Below, one piece after another: positions 1-7,451 of a stretch of DNA of 64,000 nt (position 1 is the stretch's first letter; every line of letters starts with the position of its first letter). The position numbers were made by a program, and so were the translations under genes. The stretch comes from Streptomyces bluensis (GTDB taxonomy: Bacteria > Actinomycetota > Actinomycetes > Streptomycetales > Streptomycetaceae). The notes below the pieces were generated by a model. The model was not told the DNA's origin. It was given only the letters and a program-made list of their open reading frames with translations, and ran no database searches. The DNA lies in the NCBI RefSeq assembly GCF_014650715.1, contig NZ_BMVM01000001.1:372001-436000 (forward strand). Direction: 5' to 3'.

Positions 1-746
1 TCGCCGAGGCCGCCCAGCGGGCCGTCGCGCCGCCGCTGCCGGAGCGGGTGGGGCCGGTGCGGTGTACGGGCCTGTACCGGGCGGCGCAGCGCGGGACACT
101 CGTCGGCGGCGACTTCTTCGATGTGCGCGAGAGCCCGTACGGAGTCCGGGCGGTGATGGGTGACGTTCAGGGTCACGGCCTGTCGGCCGTCGCCACGGTC
201 GCGTCACTGCTGGGGGCGTTCCGGGAGTCGGTCCTCGACCAGCGGGACCTGGAGTCGGTCGCGTCACGCCTGGATCGCAGGCTGGTGGTGGACTCCGCGG
301 CCGTAGAGCACGCCGAACTGTTCGCGACGGGCATGCTGCTCGAATTCTCCGCCGACGCCCGCGCGGTACGGATCGTGGCCTGCGGTCACCCGCCCCCGCT
401 GCTGATACGCGACGGACACGCCACCGAGCTGGCGGTCGCGTCGGGCATGCCGTTCGGGCTCGGCCTGGGAGACGCCTCCCCGGCGGAGGAGCTCTCGGTG
501 GAACTACGGCCCGGTGACCGTCTGTTCCTGGCCTCCGACGGCGTGCTGGAGGCCAGGGACGAGAGCGGCGCCTTCTATCCCCTGGCCGACCGGATCACCG
601 CCCTCGACGATGGCGACCCGGCGACGCTGACCGAGCACGTCTGGGCCGATCTGGTCCGCTACTGCGGCGTCATCCGGGACGACGCGACGATGCTCGTTCT
701 CGCACCGGACGGCGCCGACCGCGTGGATCGCACGGATCGCCACTGA
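1..746 (+). CDS. SpoIIE/PP2C-type protein phosphatase, C-terminal part (5' end off window)
   Basis: The frame is open from the window edge (first full codon at base 3), so this is the C-terminal ~247 residues of a longer protein. It shows the PPM/SpoIIE serine phosphatase fold: VGGDFFDV and GDVQGHGL carry the acidic metal-binding residues, followed by ACGHPPPLL and LASDGVLEARD. Such enzymes act as RsbU/RsbP-like phosphatases on phosphorylated anti-sigma antagonists. Missing N-terminal sensor domains (GAF, PAS or membrane) are expected to lie upstream. The ATG-like start visible at 48 lies inside the conserved domain and is not the real start. Confidence 0.9.
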   Translation, partial: AEAAQRAVAPPLPERVGPVRCTGLYRAAQRGTLVGGDFFDVRESPYGVRAVMGDVQGHGLSAVATVASLLGAFRESVLDQRDLESVASRLDRRLVVDSAAVEHAELFATGMLLEFSADARAVRIVACGHPPPLLIRDGHATELAVASGMPFGLGLGDASPAEELSVELRPGDRLFLASDGVLEARDESGAFYPLADRITALDDGDPATLTEHVWADLVRYCGVIRDDATMLVLAPDGADRVDRTDRH

Positions 747-787
747 GCACAACATCGCGGCGGTCACCGGTGATGATGTCGAGACCG

Positions 788-829
788 TTGACATGTACGC
801 ACCTCGACGACAGTCTGAGAGCGCTCTCA
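788..829 (+). promoter_or_regulatory. Promoter with LacI-family-type operator for the GH64 glucanase
   Basis: A TTGACA -35 element lies at 788-793. A plausible but weak -10 (CAGTCT, 811-816) follows at 17 bp. It abuts a perfect 14-bp palindrome TGAGAGCGCTCTCA at 816-829. This is the form of Streptomyces LacI-family sugar regulator sites (CebR-type boxes are TGGGAGCGCTCCCA), so a repressor bound here would block the promoter. The downstream start codon is at 879. Confidence 0.65.
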
Positions 830-878
830 ACAGGTACGGACCAACCCCCCACTACGGCTCTCGTACAGGAGGCGGAGC

Positions 879-2087
879 GTGCTGACAGGACGACTCAAGC
901 ACCGAACCCTGGCCATCACCGCCGCGATCGGCATGGCCCTCACACTGACGATCGGCATGCCCGAGACGGCGCCGCCCGCGCATGCTGCCGTCCCCGACAC
1001 CATCCCCCTGAAGATCACCAACAATTCGGGCCGGAGCGAACCGGTCTACGTCTACAACCTCGGCACCCAGCTCTCGACCGGCAAGCAGGGCTGGGCCGAC
1101 GCGAACGGGGTGTTCCACGCGTGGCCGGCCGGCGGCAACCCGCCCACGCCGGCGCCGGACGCCTCCATCACCGGTCCGGCCGCGGGGCAGTCGGCGACGA
1201 TCCAGGTGCCCAAGTTCTCGGGGCGGATCTATTTCTCGTACGGGCGGAAACTCGACTTCAGGCTGACGACCGGCGGACTCGTGCAGCCGGCCGTGCAGAA
1301 CCCGAGCGACCCGAACCGCGACATCCTCTTCAACTGGTCCGAGTACACCCTCAACGACTCGGGGCTCTGGCTCAACAGCACCCAGGTCGACATGGTCTCC
1401 GCGCCCTACGCGGTCGGCGTGCAGCGTGCCGACGGCAGCACGGCCACCACGGGCCACCTCAAGCCGGGCGGCTACAACGCCTTCTTCAACGCGCTGCGCA
1501 GCCAGCAGGGCGGCTGGGCCAACCTGATCCAGACCCGCTCCGACGGCACCGTGCTGCGTGCGCTCGCACCGCTCTACGGACTGGAGACCGGCGCCCTGCC
1601 GAGGTCCGTGATGGACGACTACATCAACCGTGTCTGGCAGAAGTACGCCACGACGACACTGACGGTCACACCCTTCACCGACCAGCCCGGCACGAAGTAC
1701 TACGGCCGGGTGTCGGGCGACGTCATGAACTTCACCAACGGCGCCGGAGCCGTCGTCACCAGCTTCCAGAAGCCCGACGCGGACAGCGTCTTCGGCTGCC
1801 ACAAGCGCCTCGACGCCCCGAACGACGCGGTGCGCGGCCCGATCTCCCGCACCCTGTGCGCGGGCTTCAACCGGTCCACCCTCCTCACCAACCCCAACCA
1901 GCCCGACGCCACCTCGGCCGACTTCTACAAGGACGGGGTGACCAACCACTACGCCCGCGCGATCCACGCGCAGATGGCCGACGGCAAGGCGTACGCCTTC
2001 GCCTTCGACGACGTCGGCAACCACGAGTCGCTCGTGCACGACGGCAGTCCGCGGGAGGCGTACCTCACGCTCGACCCGCTGAGCTGA
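879..2087 (+). CDS. Secreted GH64 endo-1,3-beta-glucanase
   Basis: This 402-residue protein matches glycoside hydrolase family 64 (laminaripentaose-producing beta-1,3-glucanases), which cut fungal and algal beta-1,3-glucan outside the cell. The GTG start at 879 is preceded by AGGAGG at 867-872. Residues 1-36 form a signal peptide (basic start, hydrophobic core, AHA cleavage). The mature part begins with IPLKITNNSG and YVYNLG and includes GRIYFSYG and FDDVGNHESLVHDG near the C-terminus, all GH64 hallmarks. There is no separate carbohydrate-binding module. The gene is monocistronic, with a LacI-type operator upstream and a perfect hairpin after the stop, suggesting substrate-induced expression. 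Confidence 0.92.
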   Translation: MLTGRLKHRTLAITAAIGMALTLTIGMPETAPPAHAAVPDTIPLKITNNSGRSEPVYVYNLGTQLSTGKQGWADANGVFHAWPAGGNPPTPAPDASITGPAAGQSATIQVPKFSGRIYFSYGRKLDFRLTTGGLVQPAVQNPSDPNRDILFNWSEYTLNDSGLWLNSTQVDMVSAPYAVGVQRADGSTATTGHLKPGGYNAFFNALRSQQGGWANLIQTRSDGTVLRALAPLYGLETGALPRSVMDDYINRVWQKYATTTLTVTPFTDQPGTKYYGRVSGDVMNFTNGAGAVVTSFQKPDADSVFGCHKRLDAPNDAVRGPISRTLCAGFNRSTLLTNPNQPDATSADFYKDGVTNHYARAIHAQMADGKAYAFAFDDVGNHESLVHDGSPREAYLTLDPLS

Positions 2088-2107
2088 GTACCCTCACGGG
2101 GCGCCGA

Positions 2108-2133
2108 GCCCCGGCGAGTCTGTTCGCCGGGGC
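2108..2133. terminator. Bidirectional hairpin terminator
   Basis: A perfect 10-bp stem (2108-2117 with 2124-2133) has a 6-nt loop. It sits between the converging GH64 gene and methyltransferase gene and can serve both strands. No T-run follows, as is usual in Streptomyces. Confidence 0.8.
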
Positions 2134-2163
2134 GGTGCGCTGTGGACCTTCCTCGCGGATGGT

Positions 2164-2973
2164 TCAGGGCTTGTAGGCCACTCCCCCGTACACGTCCGTC
2201 GGCGCCGGGCTCGTGCCGGGCTCCGGGCGCCACAGTGGGCAGGAGACGATGCCGGGGTCGAGGAGTTCCAGGCCCTCGTAGTACGCGGCGAGCTGTGCCG
2301 GGCTGCGCAGGACGTACGGGACGGCGCCGGTGTCGTCGTAGCCGTCCTGGGCACGCTTCAGTTCCTCGTCGGTGTCCGTGCTGTCGTAGTGCACGAAGTA
2401 GCTGCCCGAGGGGAGCGCCGCCTGGAGGCGGCTGACGATCGACTTGGCCTTCTCGTAGTCCTGGATGTGACCGAGGATGCCCATGAGCATCAGGGCGACG
2501 GGCTTGCCGAAGTCCAGGATCCTGCCCGCCGATTCGAGGATGGACTCCGGGTCGCGCAGGTCGGCGTCGACGTAGTCGGTGACGCCCTCGGGGGTGCTGG
2601 TGAGCAGGGCCTGGGCATGGCGCAGGACGAGGGGGTCGTTGTCGACGTACACGATGCGGGACTCGGGAGCGACCTTCTGGGCGACCTCATGGGTGTTGTC
2701 GTACGTGGGCAGTCCCGTGCCGATGTCGAGGAACTGGCGGATGCCCCGCTCCCGGGCCACGAAGGTGACCGTGCGGATCAGATAGGTGCGCGAGGCCTTG
2801 GCCATCGTTTCGATGTTGGGGGCGATCTCGCGGTAGGCGTCACCCGCCACGCGGTCGACCTCGTAGTTGTCCTTGCCGCCCATCCAGTAGTTCCAGATGC
2901 GGGCCGAGTGCGGCACCGTGGTGTCGATCTTCGACAGGGCTTCCTGGTCGGGGGTGGGACGGCCGTCTGTCAT
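2164..2973 (-). CDS. SAM-dependent methyltransferase, Methyltransf_19 (DUF574) family
   Basis: This 269-residue protein belongs to the actinobacterial SAM methyltransferase family formerly called DUF574, which is greatly expanded in Streptomyces. Characteristic segments are ARIWNYWMGGKDNYEVDR near the N-terminus, FLDIGTGLPT (SAM-binding motif I), IVYVDNDPLVL (motif II acidic residue binding the ribose) and ALMLMGILGHI. The start at 2973 is favoured over an upstream in-frame ATG because a GGAG ribosome site lies just before it. The methyl acceptor is unknown for this family. It stands alone on its strand and converges on the GH64 gene. Confidence 0.85.
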   Translation of the reverse strand: MTDGRPTPDQEALSKIDTTVPHSARIWNYWMGGKDNYEVDRVAGDAYREIAPNIETMAKASRTYLIRTVTFVARERGIRQFLDIGTGLPTYDNTHEVAQKVAPESRIVYVDNDPLVLRHAQALLTSTPEGVTDYVDADLRDPESILESAGRILDFGKPVALMLMGILGHIQDYEKAKSIVSRLQAALPSGSYFVHYDSTDTDEELKRAQDGYDDTGAVPYVLRSPAQLAAYYEGLELLDPGIVSCPLWRPEPGTSPAPTDVYGGVAYKP

Positions 2974-3045
2974 GGGGGATCTCCTGCCTCGCATCGCGGT
3001 TGTCGCCAACTTACCGTCAACTGCCGTGCGTCTCACCGAGGTTGG

Positions 3046-3549
3046 TCATCCTGGGCGGGACGGACGCGGTCGGGGTGCGCCCACCGGGCCGGTGGTGCCG
3101 CTTGCGACGTCCAGCGTCACCACCGGCACGTGCTGGGCGAGGGCCAGGAACACGCGGGCGTACGCCGCCCTCGCCTCGGCCGCTTCCGCGCCGTGCCGCT
3201 GCTCGCACCCGGCGGGCGGTGACGCCGTGAGGTGGAGCATCGCTCCGTCTCGCTCGGCCACGGCCTCGGCGAAGTCGAGCGCCTGGATCCAGGTCACCCG
3301 GGAACGTCCCCGGCGCAACGGTCCGTAGACGAGTTCCCTGATGATGCTGCCGTCGACGACGAGCCGGCCAGGAGCGGAGAGGAGTTCACGGTAGGGCAGG
3401 GCCGGATCGAGATGGTGCAGGGTCGCCGGCATGCGGCGGACCAGGAAGCCGAGGCGGGCGAGTTCGGCGACGAGGTCGTCCCTGCGGGTGCCTTCCTGGC
3501 CCTCGACGACCACGGTCCGGTACCGGGTGAGGAGGGACGCCAGGGTCAT
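3046..3549 (-). CDS. Hypothetical protein resembling a thymidylate-kinase-like P-loop fold
   Basis: This 167-residue protein is not confidently assigned. The N-terminus VVVEGQEGTRRDDLV aligns by eye with a Walker A loop, but the GKS/GKT lysine-serine pair is replaced by TRR. LVVDGSIIRELVYGP resembles the D-R-x-x-S...VYG segment of dTMP kinases, and DGAMLHLTASP resembles their late beta strand. It is therefore probably a degenerate nucleoside/nucleotide kinase relative with doubtful ATPase activity. Its ATG overlaps the stop of a 28-codon upstream ORF (ATGA), hinting at translational coupling. It could equally be a narrow actinobacterial hypothetical. Confidence 0.55.
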   Translation of the reverse strand: MTLASLLTRYRTVVVEGQEGTRRDDLVAELARLGFLVRRMPATLHHLDPALPYRELLSAPGRLVVDGSIIRELVYGPLRRGRSRVTWIQALDFAEAVAERDGAMLHLTASPPAGCEQRHGAEAAEARAAYARVFLALAQHVPVVTLDVASGTTGPVGAPRPRPSRPG

Positions 3550-3632
3550 CCCCGCCCCTCGGGAACGCCGGAGGTACGAACGCGCCCGCCGGGCGGCACT
3601 GCTCGTCCCCGGTCGCGGGGCGACGTCCGCAT
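3546..3632 (-). CDS. Possible 28-residue upstream ORF coupled to the kinase-like gene
   Basis: The ATG at 3632 is preceded by a strong AAGGAG ribosome site. The frame runs 28 codons (Arg/Gly/Pro-rich) and ends in a TGA that overlaps the ATG of the kinase-like gene. It has no recognisable domain. It may be a leader ORF delivering ribosomes to the next gene, or the overlap may be chance in GC-rich DNA. Confidence 0.3.
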   Translation of the reverse strand: MRTSPRDRGRAVPPGGRVRTSGVPEGRG

Positions 3633-3769
3633 GCCACTCCTTCGAGTGATGTGGGGTGGGGGCAACTCTCCCAGTGTGGGAGGCACTTCCGCACCAGGGG
3701 AGTGTGTGAGCCGGTTGTCCGGTTGTGCGGGCGTAGTGGCTTCAAGGGCCGTCGACGCCCGCACCGGGC

Positions 3770-3802
3770 CGGGTCAGGCGATCAGGAAGTCCGCCTGACC
3801 CG
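3770..3802 (-). terminator. Hairpin terminator overlapping the DUF397 stop codon
   Basis: Perfect 11-bp arms (3770-3780 and 3792-3802) flank an 11-nt loop. The stem includes the last codons and the TGA (3774-3776) of the DUF397 gene, so terminator and coding end share sequence. Confidence 0.7.
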
Positions 3803-4019
3803 CCTTCGCTCCTTCCAGGAAGGAGACCATCTCGTCCCGGGAGTAGACCAGGGCGGGGCCGGTCGGGTCCGTGGACTGCCGGAAGGCGACGCTGCCGTCG
3901 GGCAGTCGCTTGGCCTCGACGCAGGAGCCGCCGTTGGTGCCGCTCCAGGGCTTGTGCCAGCCCTCCGTGCCGAGGTCGCGGGCGGGCATGCCGTTGTAGA
4001 TGGGGCCGTCGGTTGCCAT
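3774..4019 (-). CDS. DUF397 domain protein
   Basis: This 81-residue protein has the DUF397 signature: a WxKPWSGTNGGSCVEAKRL segment, then VAFRQSTDPTGPALVYSRDEMVSFLEGAKAGQADFL. Small DUF397 proteins are encoded next to XRE-DUF5753 regulators in Streptomyces (abaA- and whiJ-type loci) and are thought to act with them, probably as antagonists or co-regulators. The ATG at 4019 lies one base after the TGA of the XRE gene, and the AAGGAG ribosome site is inside that gene, so the pair is translationally coupled. An upstream in-frame ATG would run into the XRE gene and has no ribosome site. Confidence 0.88.
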   Translation of the reverse strand: MATDGPIYNGMPARDLGTEGWHKPWSGTNGGSCVEAKRLPDGSVAFRQSTDPTGPALVYSRDEMVSFLEGAKAGQADFLIA

Positions 4020-4020
4020 G

Positions 4021-4896
4021 TCACAGCTCCTTACGCAGTGCTGCCAGGATGTCCCTGGTACGGGAGACCGGTTCCGCCTGCACGGACATCCGGTCCAGTA
4101 CTTCCAGGTAGGTGACGACATCGGCGGGCTGGTCGACGTACTGGGAGCCCGCGAGGCTTTCGGTGTAGACGATGTCCGGGAGTTCGGAGAAACCGAACCG
4201 GAAGTAGTGGAAGGGGCCGAAGGCTCCCGGGTGGGGTCCTGCGGCGAAGCGCATGATCTGGATCCTGACCCTCGGGCTCGCCAGTATCTCGGTCAGGCGG
4301 TCGATCTGGGCCCGCATCACCTCGGGGCCACCGACGGGCCGGCGCAGCACCGTCTCGTCGAGGATGGCCCAGATGGCGGGTGCCTCCGGTTTGGCCAGCA
4401 GGTCCTGGCGCCGCAGGCGCAGCGAGACCCGGCGCGCTATGTCCTCCTCGGTCGCGTTGGGGAAGCCGACGCGCATGAGCGCGGCGGCGTAGTCCGGGGT
4501 CTGCAACAGGCCGGGGACGTACTGGGGTTCGTAGAGCCGGATGACCGCGGCTTCGCTCTCCAGGCTGACGTAGGCACTGAACCATTCCGGCAGTACGTCG
4601 CGGTACTTGTACCACCAGCCGGGCTGGTTGGCCTCGCGGGCGAGGGAGACGAAGTCCTCTGTCTCCGTGGCGGAGACCCCGTAGGTGCGTAGCAACTCCT
4701 TCACGTAGGGGATGCGGAGTCCGACCTCGGCCTTCTCCATGCGTCGGACCGTCAGGGCGGTGACCTCGATGACCCGTGCCGCCTCCTCGAAGGACACTCC
4801 GGCCTGTTCACGCAGCTGTCTGAGCCGCTTGCCGAGCACCATGCGCAGGACGGTGGGGGCCGCCGGGGCGCCGCCTCCTGAGCGGGTCTCACTCAC
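4021..4896 (-). CDS. XRE-family regulator with DUF5753 domain (WhiJ/abaA-type)
   Basis: This 291-residue protein carries an N-terminal XRE helix-turn-helix (LRQLREQAGVSFEEAARVIE...TVRRMEKAEVGLR). A DUF5753 domain follows (LPEWFSAYVSLESEAA, LYEPQYVPGLLQTPDYA). The family makes many paralogues in Streptomyces that influence development and antibiotic production, each usually with a DUF397 partner, as here. The GTG at 4896 is chosen because GGGAGG lies 7 nt upstream; an ATG further out lacks one. The gene diverges from the TPR regulator at 5146 across a region with an AT-rich inverted repeat that is a plausible autoregulatory site. Confidence 0.88.
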   Translation of the reverse strand: MSETRSGGGAPAAPTVLRMVLGKRLRQLREQAGVSFEEAARVIEVTALTVRRMEKAEVGLRIPYVKELLRTYGVSATETEDFVSLAREANQPGWWYKYRDVLPEWFSAYVSLESEAAVIRLYEPQYVPGLLQTPDYAAALMRVGFPNATEEDIARRVSLRLRRQDLLAKPEAPAIWAILDETVLRRPVGGPEVMRAQIDRLTEILASPRVRIQIMRFAAGPHPGAFGPFHYFRFGFSELPDIVYTESLAGSQYVDQPADVVTYLEVLDRMSVQAEPVSRTRDILAALRKEL

Positions 4897-4974
4897 GTGC
4901 TGCCTCCCGGGACGGGATTCACAGCGTGCAGTGTGCCATGCCATCCGCTGACGCCGACAGGTCCGTGCAGTTCA

Positions 4975-4991
4975 TTCTGAAATTATCAGAA
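4975..4991. promoter_or_regulatory. AT-rich inverted repeat in the divergent XRE/TPR promoter region
   Basis: TTCTGA-AATTA-TCAGAA is a perfect 6-bp inverted repeat in an otherwise GC-rich 250-bp divergent intergenic region. The minus strand reads GATAAT within it, a good -10 for the XRE gene. This makes it a candidate operator for the XRE protein. Confidence 0.45.
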
Positions 4992-5145
4992 CGCCGGTTG
5001 CGAGCTGAGTCTGTAGGCCACCATAGTCATCGAGTGACCTGGCGCACACGCACCACAGCGTCACTCGAACTCGTCCGGCCTGCCCGGGAGTTGGCGCCTG
5101 AGGCGGGTACGGGTCAAGCCGCTGGCCGACATGGAGCGAGACTGG

Positions 5146-6570
5146 ATGGCCGCCGTGACGAACGGACAACCGAGAAACGCGAGGAAGGGTGCCAAGGACT
5201 CTGGTGGGCCCAACAGGGCGTTGGCGACCGCGCTCAAGGAGGCCGGGTGTTCTTACGCCTCGCTCGCGCTCCGGGTCAACGAACTGGGTCGCTGCCAGGG
5301 CGCGGACACCAACTACGACAAGGCGTCCGTCACACGCTGGCTCCAGGGCCAGCAGCCCCGCGGCAACACCCCTGAGGTCATCGCGGCGGTCCTCGGCGAG
5401 CGGCTGGGCCGCCCGCTGACACCCGCGGACCTCGGTTTCCCGCCCGACGGCGGGCGCCCGGTCGTGGGGCGGGCGCTGGTGTACGGAGACAACATGGCGG
5501 AGACACTGCACACCCTGGTCGAACTCGGTTCCACCGACATCTCCCGGCGCACCCTCCTCGGTGCGGTGCCCTTCGTGCCGGGCGCCCTGCTGAGCCCGCA
5601 ACGGTCCTGGCTGCTCTGGCTGGTGGAGAGCGGGGAGACCGACTCCCGGCTCGCGCCCGTGTCCGACGGCGGGCCGGTGGAGCAGGTCCGCGCGATGATC
5701 GCCCTGTTCGACGAGATGGACAACCACTACGGCGGCGGCGGGGTGCGCACGAGCATCGTGCAGTACCTGTCGGCCGAGGTCGTCCCCATGCTGCAGCAGC
5801 GCGGCACGACCGAGCGGCAGCGGCGGCAGCTGTTCGCCGCGGGGGCCCGGCTCGCGGCGATGGCGGGCTGGAGTTCGTACGACGCCGGGGAGTACGGCCT
5901 GGCCCAGCGCTATATGACGCAGGCGCTGCGGCTGTGCGCGGAGGGCTGCGACCGTGTACTGGGCGGGCAGATCCTGGCGGGCCTGTCCCACCTGGCGACC
6001 GGTCTGGGCCGGCCCGACGAGGGGGTGGCGCTGGCCAGGGCCGGTATCGCCACCGCGCGCGACGCCGGCAGCCCGCTCGGGCTGATGCGCCTGTACGCCA
6101 TGTCCGCGCGCGGCCACGCGGCGCTCGGCCGGCCGCGCGAGACCTCCGAGGCGCTGCGCGCCGCCGAGAAGCAGCTCGACGTGAGCCGCGGGGCCGCGCA
6201 GGAGTCGCCGTGGGTCCGTTTCCTCGACCACCACTACCTGCAGGCCGAGTCCGCCCTGTGCTTCCGCGATCTGGGCCTCGCCGCGCAGGCCGAGCAGACC
6301 GCGAGCGAGTCCGTGCGCGCGCACGCCGACCGGCGGCGGCGCCAGGCCATCAGCCGGTCGGTGCTGGCGACGGCGCACCTCCAGCAGAACCGTTTGGACG
6401 AGGCCATCGCCACGGCCACCGAAGCGCTGGACGCGCTGAGCGGTGTCCACAGCGAACGGTCGATCCAGGCCCTGCGCGACTTCCGCGGGCGGCTGGCGTC
6501 CCGCCACGAGGAGCCGCTCGTGCGGGAGTTCGAGCTGAAGTCGCGGCCGGTGTTGGGGGTGGCGGCCTGA
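5146..6570 (+). CDS. TPR-type regulatory protein, NsdA/NsdB-like
   Basis: This ~474-residue cytoplasmic protein has an N-terminal helix-turn-helix-like segment (NRALATALKEAGCSYASLALRVNELG...VTRWLQGQQPRG, then ERLGRPLTPADLGF). A hydrophobic stretch (TLLGAVPFVPGALL) and a helical TPR-rich C-terminal half follow. This architecture is that of Streptomyces NsdA/NsdB, negative regulators of differentiation and antibiotic synthesis. I cannot tell which paralogue without alignment. Three in-frame starts exist (5131, 5146, 5155); 5146 is preferred because GGAG lies 9 nt before it. It is divergent from the XRE/DUF397 pair and upstream of an RsbW-like ATPase. Confidence 0.7.
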   Translation: MAAVTNGQPRNARKGAKDSGGPNRALATALKEAGCSYASLALRVNELGRCQGADTNYDKASVTRWLQGQQPRGNTPEVIAAVLGERLGRPLTPADLGFPPDGGRPVVGRALVYGDNMAETLHTLVELGSTDISRRTLLGAVPFVPGALLSPQRSWLLWLVESGETDSRLAPVSDGGPVEQVRAMIALFDEMDNHYGGGGVRTSIVQYLSAEVVPMLQQRGTTERQRRQLFAAGARLAAMAGWSSYDAGEYGLAQRYMTQALRLCAEGCDRVLGGQILAGLSHLATGLGRPDEGVALARAGIATARDAGSPLGLMRLYAMSARGHAALGRPRETSEALRAAEKQLDVSRGAAQESPWVRFLDHHYLQAESALCFRDLGLAAQAEQTASESVRAHADRRRRQAISRSVLATAHLQQNRLDEAIATATEALDALSGVHSERSIQALRDFRGRLASRHEEPLVREFELKSRPVLGVAA

Positions 6571-6813
6571 ACACCACGCGCGAGGGGCTGTCAGCAACCG
6601 TCCGGCCAGTCGGACAGCGGGGGGCGGAGGGCGCCGTGCGGGCGCAGGTTCCGACCCGCTTGTTCCGCGCCGCGGGCCACCCGGCGCCGCCGTGCCGTTC
6701 CCGGGCGGCCACGCCTTCGTTCACGGTCACCAAGGCGGCGAACATACAGGTCACACCACTACGTGCCCGCAGCCGCACAACCCCCTCACCCCCTCGACCC
6801 CGCCGTGTCCGGT

Positions 6814-6834
6814 GCTGTTGTCTTCGACAACAGC
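6814..6834 (+). other. Hairpin in the 312-nt region upstream of the small ORF
   Basis: A perfect 9-bp inverted repeat with a 3-nt loop lies at 6814-6834, 48 nt before the small ORF at 6883. The remainder of 6571-6882 shows no supported gene. The hairpin may end the TPR-regulator transcript or act as a leader structure. Confidence 0.45.
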
Positions 6835-6882
6835 CACCGGCGGCCGCCGCCCGGGCGCGCCGTAGACGTAAGGAGGCACACG

Positions 6883-7032
6883 ATGACGGCAGCCTGTGTC
6901 GGCGTACGTCGCCGCCGGTTCCCTGCCACACCAGCACACGGCACCCGGTGGCGCTCGTGCGTCGCGTATGCCGCCGCCCCGGCACAGGGGGGCGGACCGG
7001 GGTCGTCCACCGACGGGGTGACGCTCCCTTGA
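6883..7032 (+). CDS. Possible 49-residue small protein coupled to the ATP-binding protein
   Basis: The ATG at 6883 follows a near-ideal ribosome site (AAGGAGG, 6870-6876). The 49-codon frame is Arg-rich, then Ala/Gly-rich, with two cysteines and no known domain. It ends in TGA at 7030-7032, overlapping the TTG that is the best start for the ATP-binding protein. The strong initiation signal and the overlap favour a real coupled leader gene over chance. Confidence 0.4.
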   Translation: MTAACVGVRRRRFPATPAHGTRWRSCVAYAAAPAQGGGPGSSTDGVTLP

Positions 7033-7451
7033 TCTCGCTCAGCAGGGCGCCGCGCCTGTTCCAGGTGGCCGTGGCCGCGGACCCCTCGTACGCCGGCGGA
7101 GTACGGCGCATGGTCGCCGCCCACCTCCGACTGTGGCGGCTCCCCCACCTCATCGACGATGTCGTGCTGGCGACTGACGAACTGTTCGCCAACGCGGTGC
7201 GGCACGCGAGCACCGGCCCCTCCGACCCCATCGCCCTGTCGCTGGAGTACTCCGGCGACGAGGTACGTGTCACCCTCGCCGACTCCTCGCCCGTGCCGCC
7301 CCGTCCGCGCACGCCGGACGCGGGCGCCGAGACGGGTCGCGGACTGTCGATCGTCGATGCACTGGCCGACGACTGGGGCACCGACCCGCCCGCGCCCGGC
7401 GCCATCGGCAAGAAGGTGTGGTTCTCGATCGCCGTCCGGGGGACGCCATGA
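7029..7451 (+). CDS. RsbW-like ATP-binding (HATPase_c_2) regulatory protein
   Basis: This ~140-residue protein has the anti-sigma-kinase-type GHKL fold. DELFANAVRHA is the N box binding Mg-ATP, and TGRGLSIVDALADDWG is the glycine-rich G1/G2 lid. Homologues phosphorylate anti-sigma antagonists or sit in abaA-type loci with XRE and DUF397 proteins. No ATG or GTG fits the domain start; TTG at 7029, overlapping the previous ORF's stop, gives LISLSRAPRLFQVAV as N-terminus. Its TGA overlaps the ATG of the next gene (ATGA at 7448), so three ORFs form one coupled unit. Confidence 0.8.
   Translation: MISLSRAPRLFQVAVAADPSYAGGVRRMVAAHLRLWRLPHLIDDVVLATDELFANAVRHASTGPSDPIALSLEYSGDEVRVTLADSSPVPPRPRTPDAGAETGRGLSIVDALADDWGTDPPAPGAIGKKVWFSIAVRGTP

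Noticed and set aside
852-2039. Long open minus-strand frame antisense to the GH64 gene
   Set aside because: Composition is that of a GC-rich shadow frame, with no domain or ribosome site; the plus strand has clear GH64 motifs.
4972-6597. 541-codon minus-strand frame antisense to the TPR regulator
   Set aside because: Low-complexity Arg/Gly/Ala shadow with no recognisable domain.
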